A stretch of 64,000 nucleotides of DNA from positions 1 through 64,000 of the forward strand of contig NZ_FZOR01000013.1 in NCBI RefSeq assembly GCF_900188445.1. Reading direction: 5' to 3'. Below, piece by piece: positions 1 to 9,018 of the stretch. Within the stretch, counting starts at the first letter, position 1. Each line of letters begins with the position of its first letter. A model generated the notes under the pieces. It did no database searches. It saw only the letters and a list, made by a program, of their open reading frames with translations, and was not told the origin of the DNA. Origin of the DNA: Actinomadura meyerae. Lineage in GTDB: Bacteria > Actinomycetota > Actinomycetes > Streptosporangiales > Streptosporangiaceae. Made by a program: the position numbers and the translations under genes.

Positions 1-1
1 A

Positions 2-56
2 GAGAACACCCGTTCTACTGGATCTCCGTTCTCATGTCCGGCCACCAGCCGAGAAC
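2..56. repeat. GAGAAC/GTTCTC repeats at the window edge
   Basis: The hexamer GAGAAC occurs at 2-7 and 51-56, and its inverse GTTCTC at 28-33. The first pair could form a weak hairpin. The gene upstream is outside the window, so the role cannot be judged. I see nothing else in positions 1-139. Confidence 0.25.
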
Positions 57-139
57 CCTTGACACCTCCGGCGTCACCTTAACTTCCCGGCATTGCGACT
101 AGCCCCCCGCGCCCCCGGTGCCCGCGTCGCCGGCGCCGG

Positions 140-2461
140 TCAGACGGCCGCGGGCGCGGCGGCGCGGCCGGGCGCGGCGGCGCGGCGCAGGTACTCCGCC
201 GTCGCCGAGCCCGGCGCGTCCAGCAGCGCCGCCGGGGTGCCGGCGAACACGACCTCGCCGCCGTGCCGGCCGCCGCCCGGCCCGAGATCGATCACCCAGT
301 CCGCCGCCGCGACCACCCGCGGGTCGTGCTCGACCACGACCACCGTGCTCCCGGCGTCCACCAGCCGGTCCAGCAGCGCCACCAGCGCGCCGACGTCCGA
401 CACGTGCAGCCCCGCGGCCGGCTCGTCCAGCACGTGGACGGCGCCGCCGACGTCGAGCCGGGCCGCGAGCTTCAGCCGCTGCCGCTCGCCGCCCGACAGC
501 GACGCCAGCGGACGGCCCAGCGCCAGGTAGCCCAGGCCCACCTCGCACATCGCCCGCAGCGGCCCCGCGACACCCGTCCCACCGGTCTCACGCGTCCCCG
601 GGGCCTCCTCGCCGAGGAACGCCAGGGCCCGGTCGGCGGTCATCTCCAGCACGTCGGCGATCGTGCGGCCCCGCAGCGTGTGCGCCAGCGCCTCCGGCCG
701 GTAGCGGCGGCCGCCGCACGCCCGGCACCGCGTCGTCACCGGGTCCATGAACGCCAGGTCGGTGACGATCTCGCCGCTGCCGCCGCAGTCCGGGCAGGCG
801 CCCGCCGAGTTGTGCGAGAACAGCGCCGGCGCGGCGCCGCTCGCGCGGGCGAACAGCCGCCGCAGCGGGTCCATCGCGCCGAGGAACGTCGCCGGCGTCG
901 ACCGGCGCGACGCCGCGATCGGCGACTGGTCCACCACGACCGCGCCGGGATGGCGCGGGGCGAACTCGTCCATGACCAGCGTGGTCTTGCCCGACCCCGC
1001 CACCCCCGTCACGACGGTCAGGACCCCGTGCGGGAACCGCGCCGTCACGCCCTTGAGGTTGCGGGAGCGGGCGCCCTCGACCGTCGTCCAGCCGGACGGC
1101 TCGCGCACCGCGGCCTTGACCGGCAGGGCGCCGCGCAGCGCCCGCCCGGTCGGCGTCCCCGCATCCCGCAGCGCCGCCGGGGGACCGGTGAACAGCACCC
1201 GGCCGCCGTCCTCGCCCGCGCCCGGCCCCATGTCGATCACATGGTCGGCGGCGCCGATGACGGCGGGGTCGTGCTCGACCACCAGCACCGTGTTGCCCCG
1301 GTCGCGCAGCCGCGCCAGCAGCGCGGTCAGCCGGTCCACGTCGGCGGGGTGCAGGCCGGCGCTGGGCTCGTCGAACACGTAGGCCAGCCCGGTCAGGCTC
1401 GACCCCAGGTGCCGGACGACCTTCAGCCGCTGCGCCTCCCCGCCCGACAAAGAGGCCGTCTCGCGGTCCAGGGCCAGGTAGCCCAGGCCGATCCCGGCCA
1501 GCCGCCGCAGCCGGGTCAGCGCCGCGTCCGCGACCCGCGCCGCGACCGGGTCGGTGATCTCGCCGAGCACGCCGATCAGGTCGGTGGCCTCCAGCCGCGC
1601 CATGTCGGCGATCGAGCGGCCCCCGATCCGCGACGCCAGCGCCGCCGGGTTCAGGCGCGCGCCGCCGCACGCGGCGCAGTCGTCCTCGCGGACCACCCGC
1701 CGCACCTGCTCCCGCAGCCCCGGACGCAGCGCCCCCGGGTCCCGCTTGAGGTAGAGGCGGTCGAACCGGGCGACCAGCCCCTCGTAGGCGTTGTCGCCCA
1801 TCGACCCGGTCCGGTTGCGGCGCGGCACGCGGAACCCCTTGCCGTGCAGCAGCAGCTCCCACTCGGCGGCGGTGAACTCCCGCAGCGGCTTGTCGGGATC
1901 GAACAGGCCCGACTCGGCGTGCAGCTGCCAGGTGAACGTCCCGACGCCGAACGGCGGGAAGGCCACCGCGCCCTGGTTCAGCGACCGCGAGACGTCCAGG
2001 AACCGGTCCAGGTCGACCCGCACCGCCCGGCCCAGCCCGTCGCAGGCGCGGCACATGCCCCGCGGGTCGTTGAAGGAGTACGCGGCCGCCTCCCCGGCCG
2101 GCGGCGACCCGAACCGGGAGAACAGCACCCGCAGGACCGCGAACACGCCGGTGGCCGTCCCGACCGTCGAGCGGGCGTTCCCGCCGACCGGCCGCTGGTC
2201 GACCACCACCGCCGGCGCCAGGCCCTCGACGGCGTCGGCGTCCGGCCGCTCCCGCTTGGGCATCCGGTCGCGGGCGAACCAGCTGAGCGTCTCGCCCAGC
2301 TGCCGCTGCGCCTCCGCCGCGACCGTCCCGAACACCAGCGAGGACTTGCCCGACCCCGACACCCCCGACACCACCACCAGCCGGTTCTTCGGGATGCGCA
2401 CCGAGACGTCCCGCAGGTTGTTGTGCCGGGCCCCGATGATCACCATGTCTTCGTCGCTCAT
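140..2461 (-). CDS. UvrA-like excinuclease ATPase (class II / drug-resistance type)
   Basis: A 773-residue protein with two ABC ATPase halves, each with a Walker A loop (GVSGSGKSSL near residue 33 and GVAGSGKTTL in the second half). Both signature motifs are visible (SLSGGEAQRLK and SLSGGERQRLK), as are CxxC zinc-module pairs in each half. Canonical UvrA is about 950 residues. The shorter length suits UvrA2/DrrC-like paralogues that lack the UvrB-binding insert and are linked to tolerance of DNA-binding drugs rather than core excision repair. The start is set at the ATG at 2461 because MSDEDMVIIGARHNNL resembles the family N-terminus; an upstream start at 2482 is possible. The gene is divergent from a WYL regulator, which probably controls it. 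Confidence 0.88.
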   Translation of the reverse strand: MSDEDMVIIGARHNNLRDVSVRIPKNRLVVVSGVSGSGKSSLVFGTVAAEAQRQLGETLSWFARDRMPKRERPDADAVEGLAPAVVVDQRPVGGNARSTVGTATGVFAVLRVLFSRFGSPPAGEAAAYSFNDPRGMCRACDGLGRAVRVDLDRFLDVSRSLNQGAVAFPPFGVGTFTWQLHAESGLFDPDKPLREFTAAEWELLLHGKGFRVPRRNRTGSMGDNAYEGLVARFDRLYLKRDPGALRPGLREQVRRVVREDDCAACGGARLNPAALASRIGGRSIADMARLEATDLIGVLGEITDPVAARVADAALTRLRRLAGIGLGYLALDRETASLSGGEAQRLKVVRHLGSSLTGLAYVFDEPSAGLHPADVDRLTALLARLRDRGNTVLVVEHDPAVIGAADHVIDMGPGAGEDGGRVLFTGPPAALRDAGTPTGRALRGALPVKAAVREPSGWTTVEGARSRNLKGVTARFPHGVLTVVTGVAGSGKTTLVMDEFAPRHPGAVVVDQSPIAASRRSTPATFLGAMDPLRRLFARASGAAPALFSHNSAGACPDCGGSGEIVTDLAFMDPVTTRCRACGGRRYRPEALAHTLRGRTIADVLEMTADRALAFLGEEAPGTRETGGTGVAGPLRAMCEVGLGYLALGRPLASLSGGERQRLKLAARLDVGGAVHVLDEPAAGLHVSDVGALVALLDRLVDAGSTVVVVEHDPRVVAAADWVIDLGPGGGRHGGEVVFAGTPAALLDAPGSATAEYLRRAAAPGRAAAPAAV

Positions 2462-2480
2462 GCCCGCCACGCTAGGAACC

Positions 2481-2505
2481 AACGAGGTCAGGACCTGGCC
2501 TCGTT
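2481..2505. promoter_or_regulatory. Palindrome between UvrA-like gene and WYL regulator
   Basis: AACGAGG (2481-2487) and CCTCGTT (2499-2505) are perfect 7-base inverted arms. Offset inside them lies AGGTC-AG-GACCT (2485-2496). The site sits in the divergent intergenic region directly upstream of both genes and is the best candidate operator for the WYL protein. A CATACT box at about 2511-2516 lies so close to the ATG at 2524 that the regulator transcript may be leaderless. Confidence 0.5.
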
Positions 2506-2523
2506 CGCCCGCATACTGGGGGC

Positions 2524-3516
2524 ATGTCCTCCGAACGGCTGCTGCGGCTGCTGTCGCTCCTGCAGACCCGCCGCGCGTGGAGCGGCCCCGAGCTGTGCGC
2601 GCGGCTCGGCGTCAGCGCCCGCACCGTCCGCCGCGACGTCGAGCGGCTCCGCGGCCTCGGCTACCCCGTGCACTCCACGCTCGGCGCCGCCGGCGGGTAC
2701 GCGCTGGAGGCCGGCGCCGCGATGCCGCCGCTGCTGCTGGACGACGAGGAGGCCGTCGCGATCGCCGTCGGGCTCCGCGCCGCCGCCGGGGGAGCGGTCG
2801 AGGGCATCGGGGAGGCGTCGGTGCGGGCGCTGGCCAAGCTCGAACAGGTCCTGCCCGCGCGGCTGCGGCGCCGCGTCACCGCCCTGCACACCGCGACCAC
2901 CCCGCTGACCGGGCCGCCCGCCGGGCCCGCCGCCGACCCGGCCGTCCTGACCGTCCTGGCCGCCGCGTGCCGCGACCGCGAACGCCTCCGCTTCGCCTAC
3001 CGCGACTCCGCCGGCGCCGAGACCCGCCGCCTCGCCGACCCGCACGGGCTGGTGTCGGCCGGGCGCCGCTGGTACCTGGTCGCCCACGACACCGGCCGCG
3101 GCCGGTGGCGGACCTTCCGCGTCGACCGGCTCTCCTCCCCGCACCCCACCGGCGTCCGGTTCCCGCCCCGCGACCCGCCCGCCGGCGGCGCCGCCGCGTT
3201 CGTCACCCGGTCGCTGGCCCGGTCGCGGCCGCTGCGGCGGGCGGTGCTGCTCGTGCACGCCCCCGCCGCCGAGCTCGCCGACCGGTTCCGCGTCACCGCC
3301 GCCGAGATCGAACCGGCCGGCGAGGACGCGTGCCTGCTGCGCACCACCGCCGACTCCCTGGAATGGACGGCGCTGCGCATCGCCTACCTCGACCTCGACT
3401 TCGAGATCCTGGAACCGGCCGACCTGCGCGAACGGCTCGCGGCGATGGGCGAGCGGCTCACCCGCGCCGCCGCGCCCGGCGGCCGTAGCCTCCGGCAGGG
3501 CGCCGGGCCGCCATGA
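2524..3516 (+). CDS. WYL-domain transcriptional regulator (YafY-like)
   Basis: A 330-residue regulator. A winged HTH of the HTH_11/DeoR-like type spans roughly residues 5-60 (LSLLQTRRAW, GVSARTVRRDVERLR). A WYL domain follows with the RRWYLVAHD motif and the following RTFRVDRL segment, then a C-terminal WCX-like part. WYL domains usually sense small ligands or nucleic acid. The gene is divergent from the UvrA-like gene with a palindrome between them, so that gene is the likely target. A close paralogue of identical length lies at 57662-58654. Confidence 0.88.
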   Translation: MSSERLLRLLSLLQTRRAWSGPELCARLGVSARTVRRDVERLRGLGYPVHSTLGAAGGYALEAGAAMPPLLLDDEEAVAIAVGLRAAAGGAVEGIGEASVRALAKLEQVLPARLRRRVTALHTATTPLTGPPAGPAADPAVLTVLAAACRDRERLRFAYRDSAGAETRRLADPHGLVSAGRRWYLVAHDTGRGRWRTFRVDRLSSPHPTGVRFPPRDPPAGGAAAFVTRSLARSRPLRRAVLLVHAPAAELADRFRVTAAEIEPAGEDACLLRTTADSLEWTALRIAYLDLDFEILEPADLRERLAAMGERLTRAAAPGGRSLRQGAGPP

Positions 3517-3563
3517 CACGCCCCCGCCGGTCCCCGCCCGGGCCCCGGTGGGAGTATGGGACC

Positions 3564-4370
3564 GTGACGGACGACATGGGCGCCGTCCCCGGCGGACGGG
3601 CGGACGGGCCCCATCCCCCCAATCACCCCAAACCGGGAACGCAGACCGTGGACCGGTCGGTGGCGGTCCTGCGCTCCTTCGAGGACGCCGACCGGCAGAC
3701 CCCCACCGAGATCGCGCACCGGCTCGGCCTGTCGGTCAGCACCGCGCACCGCATCGTGCACGCCCTGCACGCCACCGGGATGCTCGCGCAGGACCCGGCG
3801 ACCGAGCGGTACTTCCTCGGCCCCACCACCGCGATCCTCGGCCGGCTCGCGCTGGAGCGGATGGGCGCGACGCTGCTGCAGCCGGAGCTGACCGCGCTGC
3901 GCGACGGCACCGGCGAGGCCGTCAGCCTCGGCGTCCGCGCGGGCGACGAGGTCGCGGTCATGATGCACCTGCCATCGCTGCACCCGCTGCGCTACGACCA
4001 GCCGCCCGGCGACCGCAACCCCATCCACGCCTGCGCGATGGGCAAGGCGCTGCTGGCCTTCGGCGGCGACCCCGTCGCGATGGAGGAGCCCTACGCCCGC
4101 TACACCCCCGCCACCCTCACCACGCGCCGCGGCCTGGAGGACGACCTGGCCCGCGTCCGCGCGCGCGGCTACTCGGTCAACGACGAGGAGCGCCTGGTGG
4201 GGGTGCGGGCGGTGGCCGCGCCGGTCCGCGACGGCAACGGGCGGGTGTTCGCGGCGGTCGCGCTGCAGGGCCCGTCGGTGCGGTTCGGCGACGACCGGCT
4301 GCCGGACCTGGCCGAGGCCGTCCTGGCCGCCGCCGGACGCCTCACCGCCCTGCACCGCCACCTGTCCTGA
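3564..4370 (+). CDS. IclR-family transcriptional regulator
   Basis: A 268-residue protein. The N-terminal winged HTH ([13 protein letters not shown], then [22 protein letters not shown]) is typical of IclR, followed by the effector domain with the conserved [14 protein letters not shown] segment. The GTG at 3564 is chosen because GGAG lies 9 bases upstream; an in-frame start further upstream at 3513 would overlap the WYL gene. IclR proteins control catabolic or efflux genes; no target is obvious here. The last 29 bases overlap the 3' end of the convergent LysR gene. Confidence 0.88.
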   Translation: MTDDMGAVPGGRADGPHPPNHPKPGTQTVDRSVAVLRSFEDADRQTPTEIAHRLGLSVSTAHRIVHALHATGMLAQDPATERYFLGPTTAILGRLALERMGATLLQPELTALRDGTGEAVSLGVRAGDEVAVMMHLPSLHPLRYDQPPGDRNPIHACAMGKALLAFGGDPVAMEEPYARYTPATLTTRRGLEDDLARVRARGYSVNDEERLVGVRAVAAPVRDGNGRVFAAVALQGPSVRFGDDRLPDLAEAVLAAAGRLTALHRHLS

Positions 4371-5304
4371 CCGCCGCCGCGGCGCGTTCAACGGGGTCGG
4401 TCCCGGCCGGTGCGAGGGCGGCGGAGACGGTGGCCAGCTCGTCCAGCAGCGCCGCCACCGCCGGCGGCCGCGGGCCCGCCGCGACGACCGCGCTGATCTG
4501 GCGGCTCCCCACCGCCGCGACGTCCGGGAGCGCCACGCCGGGCTCGGTGTGCAGGCGCAGCGCCAGCCCCGGCAGCACCGTGACCGCCAGGCCCCGCGCG
4601 ACCAGCCGCTGCACCGCGACGTGGTCCTCGGTCGCGAACGCGATCTCCGGGACGAACCCGGCCCGCTCGCACGCCCACCGCAGGTGGTCGCGGCACCGGG
4701 CGCAGCCCGACGCCCACGTCCGGCCGGCCAGGTCCGCCAGCCGGGGCCGCGCCGCCCCCGCCAGCGGATCGTCGGCCGGGACCAGCAGCCGCAGCGGGTC
4801 CCGCGCCAGCGGCACCTCCCGGAACCGGGCGTCGGCGTCGGGCGGGGTGTGGGCGTACCGGAACACCACCGCGATGTCGGTGTCGCCCGCGCGCAGCAGC
4901 GCCAGCGCCTCGGCCGGCTCGGCGTCCACCAGCGTCACCGACACCCCCGGCGCCCGCTCCCGCAGCCGCGCCAGCGCGTCCGGCAGCAGCGCCCCGGCCG
5001 CCGTCGGGAACACCGCGACCCGCACCCGCCCCGCCCGCAGCCCCGCGATCGCGGCGATCTGCTCCTGCGCGTCGTCCATCCGGGCCAGGACGTCCTCGAC
5101 GTGCTCGACCAGGATCCGGCCCGCCTCGGTCAGCCGCACCCCGCGGCCGTGCCGCACCACCAGCGGCGTCCCGGCCTCGGCCTCCAGCCGCGCGATGTGG
5201 TGCGACACGGCCGGCTGGGTGTAGGACAGGGCCCGCGCGGCGGCGGTCATCGAGCCGAGCCGCGCCACCTCCCGCAGGATCCGGCCCCGGCGCAGGTCGA
5301 GCAT
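4342..5304 (-). CDS. LysR-family transcriptional regulator
   Basis: A 320-residue LysR protein. The N-terminal winged HTH contains [25 protein letters not shown], quoted here in two parts as [15 protein letters not shown] and [11 protein letters not shown] periplasmic-binding-like effector domain fills the rest. It is divergent from a class V aminotransferase gene 84 bases away with an inverted repeat between them, the usual arrangement for a LysR protein controlling its neighbour. The 3' end overlaps the convergent IclR gene by 29 bases. Confidence 0.88.
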   Translation of the reverse strand: MLDLRRGRILREVARLGSMTAAARALSYTQPAVSHHIARLEAEAGTPLVVRHGRGVRLTEAGRILVEHVEDVLARMDDAQEQIAAIAGLRAGRVRVAVFPTAAGALLPDALARLRERAPGVSVTLVDAEPAEALALLRAGDTDIAVVFRYAHTPPDADARFREVPLARDPLRLLVPADDPLAGAARPRLADLAGRTWASGCARCRDHLRWACERAGFVPEIAFATEDHVAVQRLVARGLAVTVLPGLALRLHTEPGVALPDVAAVGSRQISAVVAAGPRPPAVAALLDELATVSAALAPAGTDPVERAAAAVRTGGGAGR

Positions 5305-5309
5305 CCCGC

Positions 5310-5355
5310 CAAAGTATCAGCGCGATCTATGGGACGCCCAGAAAACCGTACTTTG
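5310..5355. promoter_or_regulatory. Inverted repeat between LysR gene and aminotransferase gene
   Basis: CAAAGTA (5310-5316) and TACTTTG (5349-5355) are perfect 7-base inverted arms flanking the divergent region, and the octamer CTATGGGA is repeated between the two genes. The minus-strand GATACT at the left arm looks like a -10 box for the regulator. This is a candidate LysR-controlled divergent promoter. Confidence 0.4.
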
Positions 5356-5388
5356 TGCTATGGGAGGCGGGTGCCCGACGATCGGACC

Positions 5389-6441
5389 ATGACCCTTTCC
5401 ATCGCCGCGGCGCAGCGCGAGTTCAGCGCCGGAGCCGCCTTCCTCAACACCGCCACCTACGGGCTGCCGCCGCGCGCCGCGCACGAGGCGATGCTCGCCG
5501 CCGAGCGCGACCGCGCCGCCGGGCTCATGGTCCCCGCCGACCTGGACGCCGCGGTCACCCGCTCCCGGGAGGCGTTCGCGCGGCTGCTCGGCGTCCCCGC
5601 CGGCCGGGTCGCGTGCGGGCCGCAGGTGTCGTACTTCACCGGGCTGGTCGCGGCGTCGCTGCCGGAAGGCACCGAGGTCCTGGTCGCCGACGGCGACTTC
5701 ACCTCCCTGCTGTTCCCCTTCGCCGCCCGGCCCGGCCTCACCGTCCGGTCGGTGCCGCTGGAGCGGATCGCCGAGCAGGTCACCGCACGCACCGGCGTGG
5801 TCGCGGTGTCGGCGGTGCAGTCCGCCGACGGCCGCATCGCCCCCCTGGCCGACCTGATCGACGCCGCCCGCGCGCACGGCGCCCGGATCCTGCTGGACGC
5901 CACCCAGGCCGCCGGATGGCTGCCCCTGCCCGCCGGCCGCGTCGACTGGCTGGTGTGCGGCGGCTACAAGTGGCTGCTCGGCCCCCGCGGCACCTGCTTC
6001 CTCACCGGCACCGCCGAGGCGCTGGACGCGCTCCCGGCGATCGGCGCCGGCTGGTACGCCGGCGCCGACATCTGGGACTCGGTCTACGGACTGCCGCTGC
6101 GCCTGGCCCCGGACGCCCGCCGCCTGGACCTGTCCCCGGCCTGGCAGTGCTGGGCCGGGCACGCCCCCGCCCTGGAACTGCTCGAACGGGTCGGGACCGC
6201 CGCGATCCACGACCACGACGTCGCGCTGGCCCGCCGGTTCCGCGCCGGGCTCGGCCTGCCGCCCGGCGACTCGGCGATCGTGGCCCTCGACGTCCCCGCC
6301 GGCACCGACGAGGTCCTGCGGCGCGGCGGCGTCATCGCCGCCGTGCGGGCCGGGCGGCTGCGGTGCGCGTTCCACCTCACCACCACCGAGGCCGACGTCG
6401 ACAAGGCCGTCGAACTCCTCGCCCCGCTCGTCGACCGCTGA
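5389..6441 (+). CDS. Class V aminotransferase (PLP enzyme)
   Basis: A 350-residue fold-type I PLP enzyme of the cysteine desulfurase/kynureninase-like class V family. Supporting motifs are [11 protein letters not shown] at the N-terminus, the Asp-containing [11 protein letters not shown] and the Schiff-base lysine in [11 protein letters not shown]. Substrate cannot be read from sequence. A GTG at 5371 is an alternative start in the same frame; the ATG was preferred although the GGGAGG at 5362 lies rather far upstream. The divergent LysR regulator is probably its controller. Confidence 0.85.
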   Translation: MTLSIAAAQREFSAGAAFLNTATYGLPPRAAHEAMLAAERDRAAGLMVPADLDAAVTRSREAFARLLGVPAGRVACGPQVSYFTGLVAASLPEGTEVLVADGDFTSLLFPFAARPGLTVRSVPLERIAEQVTARTGVVAVSAVQSADGRIAPLADLIDAARAHGARILLDATQAAGWLPLPAGRVDWLVCGGYKWLLGPRGTCFLTGTAEALDALPAIGAGWYAGADIWDSVYGLPLRLAPDARRLDLSPAWQCWAGHAPALELLERVGTAAIHDHDVALARRFRAGLGLPPGDSAIVALDVPAGTDEVLRRGGVIAAVRAGRLRCAFHLTTTEADVDKAVELLAPLVDR

Positions 6442-6604
6442 CCCCGCCCGTCCCACCGCCGCCCCGGCGCCCGGCGCGCCGCCCGCCCCGCGCCGCCCGC
6501 CCCGCGCCGCCCGGCGGGTGAAGTTCTTACAAGGTTGGAACAAGGTGTCTTGACCGGGCCGTGCGGGCCGCCCGCGCCGCGCCGCGCGTCCTACCTTCGT
6601 CGCC
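6442..6604 (+). promoter_or_regulatory. Leader of the epimerase operon with direct heptamer repeats
   Basis: This 163-base gap is GC-rich, but its centre holds ACAAGGT twice (6529-6535 and 6540-6546) with an 11-base period, followed by a TTGACC box at 6550. Heptamer repeats at 11-base spacing are the layout recognised by SARP-type activators, but chance cannot be excluded. The promoter of the downstream seven-gene operon should lie here. Confidence 0.3.
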
Positions 6605-7630
6605 ATGAACGTACTGCTCACCGGATCGGCCGGGTTCATCGGCTCGCACATCGCCGAGGCGCTCACCGCCGCAGGGCACCGCGTGCGCGGCCTGGACACC
6701 CGGCCCGACGGGCTCGGCGGCGGGACCGCGGACGTCGCCGACCCCGCCGCCGTTGCCCGGCGGCTGGCCGGCGTCGACGCCGTCTGCCACCAGGCCGCCA
6801 AGGTCGGCCTCGGCGTCGACGTGTCCGACCTGCCCGCCTACACCGCCGCGAACGTGCAGGGCACCGCCGTGCTGCTGGCCGAGATGGCCCGCGCCGGCGT
6901 CGGCGCCCTCGTCCTGGCCTCCTCCATGGTGGTGTACGGGGAGGGCGCCTACAGCTGCGCCGCGCACGGGTCCGTGCGGCCCCGGCCCCGCCCCGAGGAG
7001 GCGCTGGCCGCCGGCCGGTTCGAGCCCGGCTGCCCCTCCTGCGGGCGGCCGCTGGCGCCCGGCGCCGTCGCCGAGGACGCCCCGCTCGACCCCCGCAACG
7101 TCTACGCCGACACCAAGCTCGCCCAGGAGCACCTGGCCGCGTCCTGGGCCCGCGCCACCGGCGGCTCCGCCGCCGCGCTGCGCTACCACAACGTCTACGG
7201 GCCCCGGATGCCGCGTGACACCCCCTACGCGGGCGTCGCGGCGATCTTCCGGTCGCGGCTGCTGGCGGGCCTGCCGCCGCTGGTGTTCGAGGACGGCGCG
7301 CAGCGCCGCGACTTCGTGCACGTCCGCGACGTCGCCCGCGCCAACGTGCTCGCGCTGGAGCGGATCGTCGCCGGGCCGCCCGAGCCCGGCGGGCTGCGCG
7401 CCTACAACATCGCCAGCGGCGAGCCCCGCACGATCGGGGCCATGGCCGCCGCGCTGGCCGCCGCGTGCGGCGGGCCCGCGCCGCAGGTCACCGGCGGCTA
7501 CCGGCTCGGCGACGTCCGCCACATCGTCGCCCGCCCCGACCGGGCCCGCCGCGAGCTGGGGTTCTCCCCGGCGGTGGCGTTCGCCGACGGCATCGCCGAG
7601 TTCGCCGCCGCGCCCGTCACCACTTCGTAA
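6605..7630 (+). CDS. NAD-dependent sugar epimerase/dehydratase
   Basis: A 341-residue extended SDR protein. The Rossmann motif is GSAGFIGSH near residue 8, the catalytic pair is YADTK, and the family features YGPRMP and RDFVHVRDVARANVLAL follow. A CPSCGRPLAP insert around residue 140 gives a CxxC pair rarely seen in ordinary GalE-type enzymes but present in dTDP-rhamnose 4-epimerase-like members. It probably acts on a nucleotide-linked sugar. It is the first gene of a tight operon with two glycosyltransferases, a methyltransferase and a molybdopterin oxidoreductase. Confidence 0.85.
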   Translation: MNVLLTGSAGFIGSHIAEALTAAGHRVRGLDTRPDGLGGGTADVADPAAVARRLAGVDAVCHQAAKVGLGVDVSDLPAYTAANVQGTAVLLAEMARAGVGALVLASSMVVYGEGAYSCAAHGSVRPRPRPEEALAAGRFEPGCPSCGRPLAPGAVAEDAPLDPRNVYADTKLAQEHLAASWARATGGSAAALRYHNVYGPRMPRDTPYAGVAAIFRSRLLAGLPPLVFEDGAQRRDFVHVRDVARANVLALERIVAGPPEPGGLRAYNIASGEPRTIGAMAAALAAACGGPAPQVTGGYRLGDVRHIVARPDRARRELGFSPAVAFADGIAEFAAAPVTTS

Positions 7631-7666
7631 GGGTCGCCGCCCCGTCACCGAAAGTAGCGTCAGACC

Positions 7667-8335
7667 GTGATCGATGTGGTTCTCCCCTGCCTCAACGAGG
7701 CCGAGGCGCTGCCCTGGGTGCTGGACCGGATGCCCGCCGGGTTCCGGCCCCTGGTGGTCGACAACGCCTCCACCGACGGCTCCGCGACCGTCGCCGCCGA
7801 CCGCGGCGCCCGCGTCGTGGCCGCACCCGAGCGCGGCTTCGGCGCCGCCTGCCACGCCGGCCTGCTCGCCGCCGAGACCGAGGTGGTGTGCGTCATGGAC
7901 GCCGACGCCTCCCTCGACCCGGCGCAGCTGCCCCGGCTCACCGCCGCGCTGGACGCGCTGCGCGCCGGCGGCGCGGCCGGGCTGGTGCTGGGCCGGCGCC
8001 GCCCCACCGGGCGCGGCGCGTGGCCGCCGCACGCCCGGCTCGGCAACGCCGTCCTGGCCCGCTCCCTGAACCGGCGCGCCGGCACCCGCCTGCGCGACCT
8101 CGGCCCGATGCGGGCCGCGCCCCGCGCCGCGCTGCTCGGCCTCGGCGTGGCCGACCGCCGGTTCGGCTACCCGCTGGAGATGGTGCTGCGCGCCGCCGCC
8201 GCGGGCTGGCCGGTCGCCGAGGTCGACGTCGCCTACCGGCCCCGCACCGGCGACTCCAAGGTCACCGGGACCGTCGGCGGGACGGTCCGCGCCGTCCGCG
8301 ACATGCGCCGCGTCCTGGCCGAGGCCGCCCGGTGA
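7667..8335 (+). CDS. Family 2 glycosyltransferase (dolichol-phosphate-mannosyltransferase-like)
   Basis: A 222-residue GT-A-fold enzyme. It begins VIDVVLPCLNEAEALPWVL and carries VVDNASTDGS and the CVMDADASLDP acidic motif that binds the metal-nucleotide sugar. There are no membrane helices, so it resembles the catalytic part of polyprenyl-phosphate glycosyltransferases. The GTG start at 7667 lies 36 bases after the epimerase, and the stop overlaps the next start as GTGA. It likely moves the epimerase-made sugar to a lipid or small-molecule acceptor. Confidence 0.85.
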   Translation: MIDVVLPCLNEAEALPWVLDRMPAGFRPLVVDNASTDGSATVAADRGARVVAAPERGFGAACHAGLLAAETEVVCVMDADASLDPAQLPRLTAALDALRAGGAAGLVLGRRRPTGRGAWPPHARLGNAVLARSLNRRAGTRLRDLGPMRAAPRAALLGLGVADRRFGYPLEMVLRAAAAGWPVAEVDVAYRPRTGDSKVTGTVGGTVRAVRDMRRVLAEAAR

Positions 8336-9018
8336 CCGCGCCCAACACGCCCACCGCCCCCGCCGCCCCCGCCGGCGCCGCCGGCGCCGATCTCGTCGTG
8401 ATCGCCAAGGAGCCCGTGCCCGGGCGCGTCAAGACCCGCCTGACCTCCGCCTACACCCCGGATCAGGCCGCCGCGCTGGCCGAGGCGGCGCTGCGCGACA
8501 CCCTCGCCGCGGTCGCCGCCGCGCCCGCCGGGCGGCGGGTCCTGGCGCTGGACGGCGCGCCCGGCCCGTGGCTGCCCGCCGGGTTCACCGTGCTGCCGCA
8601 GCGCGGCGCCGGCCTGGACGAGCGGCTGGCCGCCGCGTTCACCGACGCGTGGGCGGGCCGCCCGCTGGTCCTCATCGGCATGGACACCCCGCAGGTCACC
8701 CCGGCGCTGCTGCAGCGCGCCGCCCGCGACCTGCGCCGCCGCGACGCGGTCTTCGGGCCCGCCGCCGACGGCGGGTTCTGGCTCCTCGGCCTGCGCCGCC
8801 CCGACCCGCGGCTGCTGCGCGGCGTCCCGATGTCGCTGCCCGGGACCGGCGCCGCCCAGCTCGCCCGGCTCCGCGGCGCGGGGCTGCGCGTCGGGCTGCT
8901 GCCCGAGCTCACCGACGTCGACACCCCCGCCGACGCCCGCGCCGTCGCCGCGCTGGCCGCCGGGACCCGCTTCGCCGCCGCCCTGCGCGGCCTGCACGCC
9001 GGAACGGTCCCGGCGTGA
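8332..9018 (+). CDS. DUF2064 / TIGR04282-type glycosyltransferase
   Basis: A 228-residue protein. VIAKEPVPGRVKTRLT near the N-terminus is the hallmark of the DUF2064 family, a nucleotidyl/glycosyl-transferase-like fold often labelled arsenosugar biosynthesis glycosyltransferase (TIGR04282). VLIGMDTPQVT and the FGPAADGGFWLLGL motif are also present. No arsenic methyltransferase or ars gene is nearby, so the arsenosugar label should not be taken literally. It overlaps both neighbours by 4 bases. Confidence 0.85.
   Translation: MTAPNTPTAPAAPAGAAGADLVVIAKEPVPGRVKTRLTSAYTPDQAAALAEAALRDTLAAVAAAPAGRRVLALDGAPGPWLPAGFTVLPQRGAGLDERLAAAFTDAWAGRPLVLIGMDTPQVTPALLQRAARDLRRRDAVFGPAADGGFWLLGLRRPDPRLLRGVPMSLPGTGAAQLARLRGAGLRVGLLPELTDVDTPADARAVAALAAGTRFAAALRGLHAGTVPA

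Noticed and set aside
59..85. TTGACA with TAACTT as a plus-strand promoter at the window start
   Set aside because: The spacer is only about 15 bases and the downstream plus strand is antisense to the UvrA-like gene, with no credible product.
263..2908. Open frame of about 880 codons opposite the UvrA-like gene
   Set aside because: The translation is repetitive Arg/Ala/Gly, whereas the opposite strand has complete Walker and signature motifs.
8332..9018. Reading the DUF2064 gene as proof of arsenosugar synthesis
   Set aside because: No arsenite methyltransferase, arsenic-specific radical-SAM gene or ars regulator is present nearby. The family name alone is not evidence.
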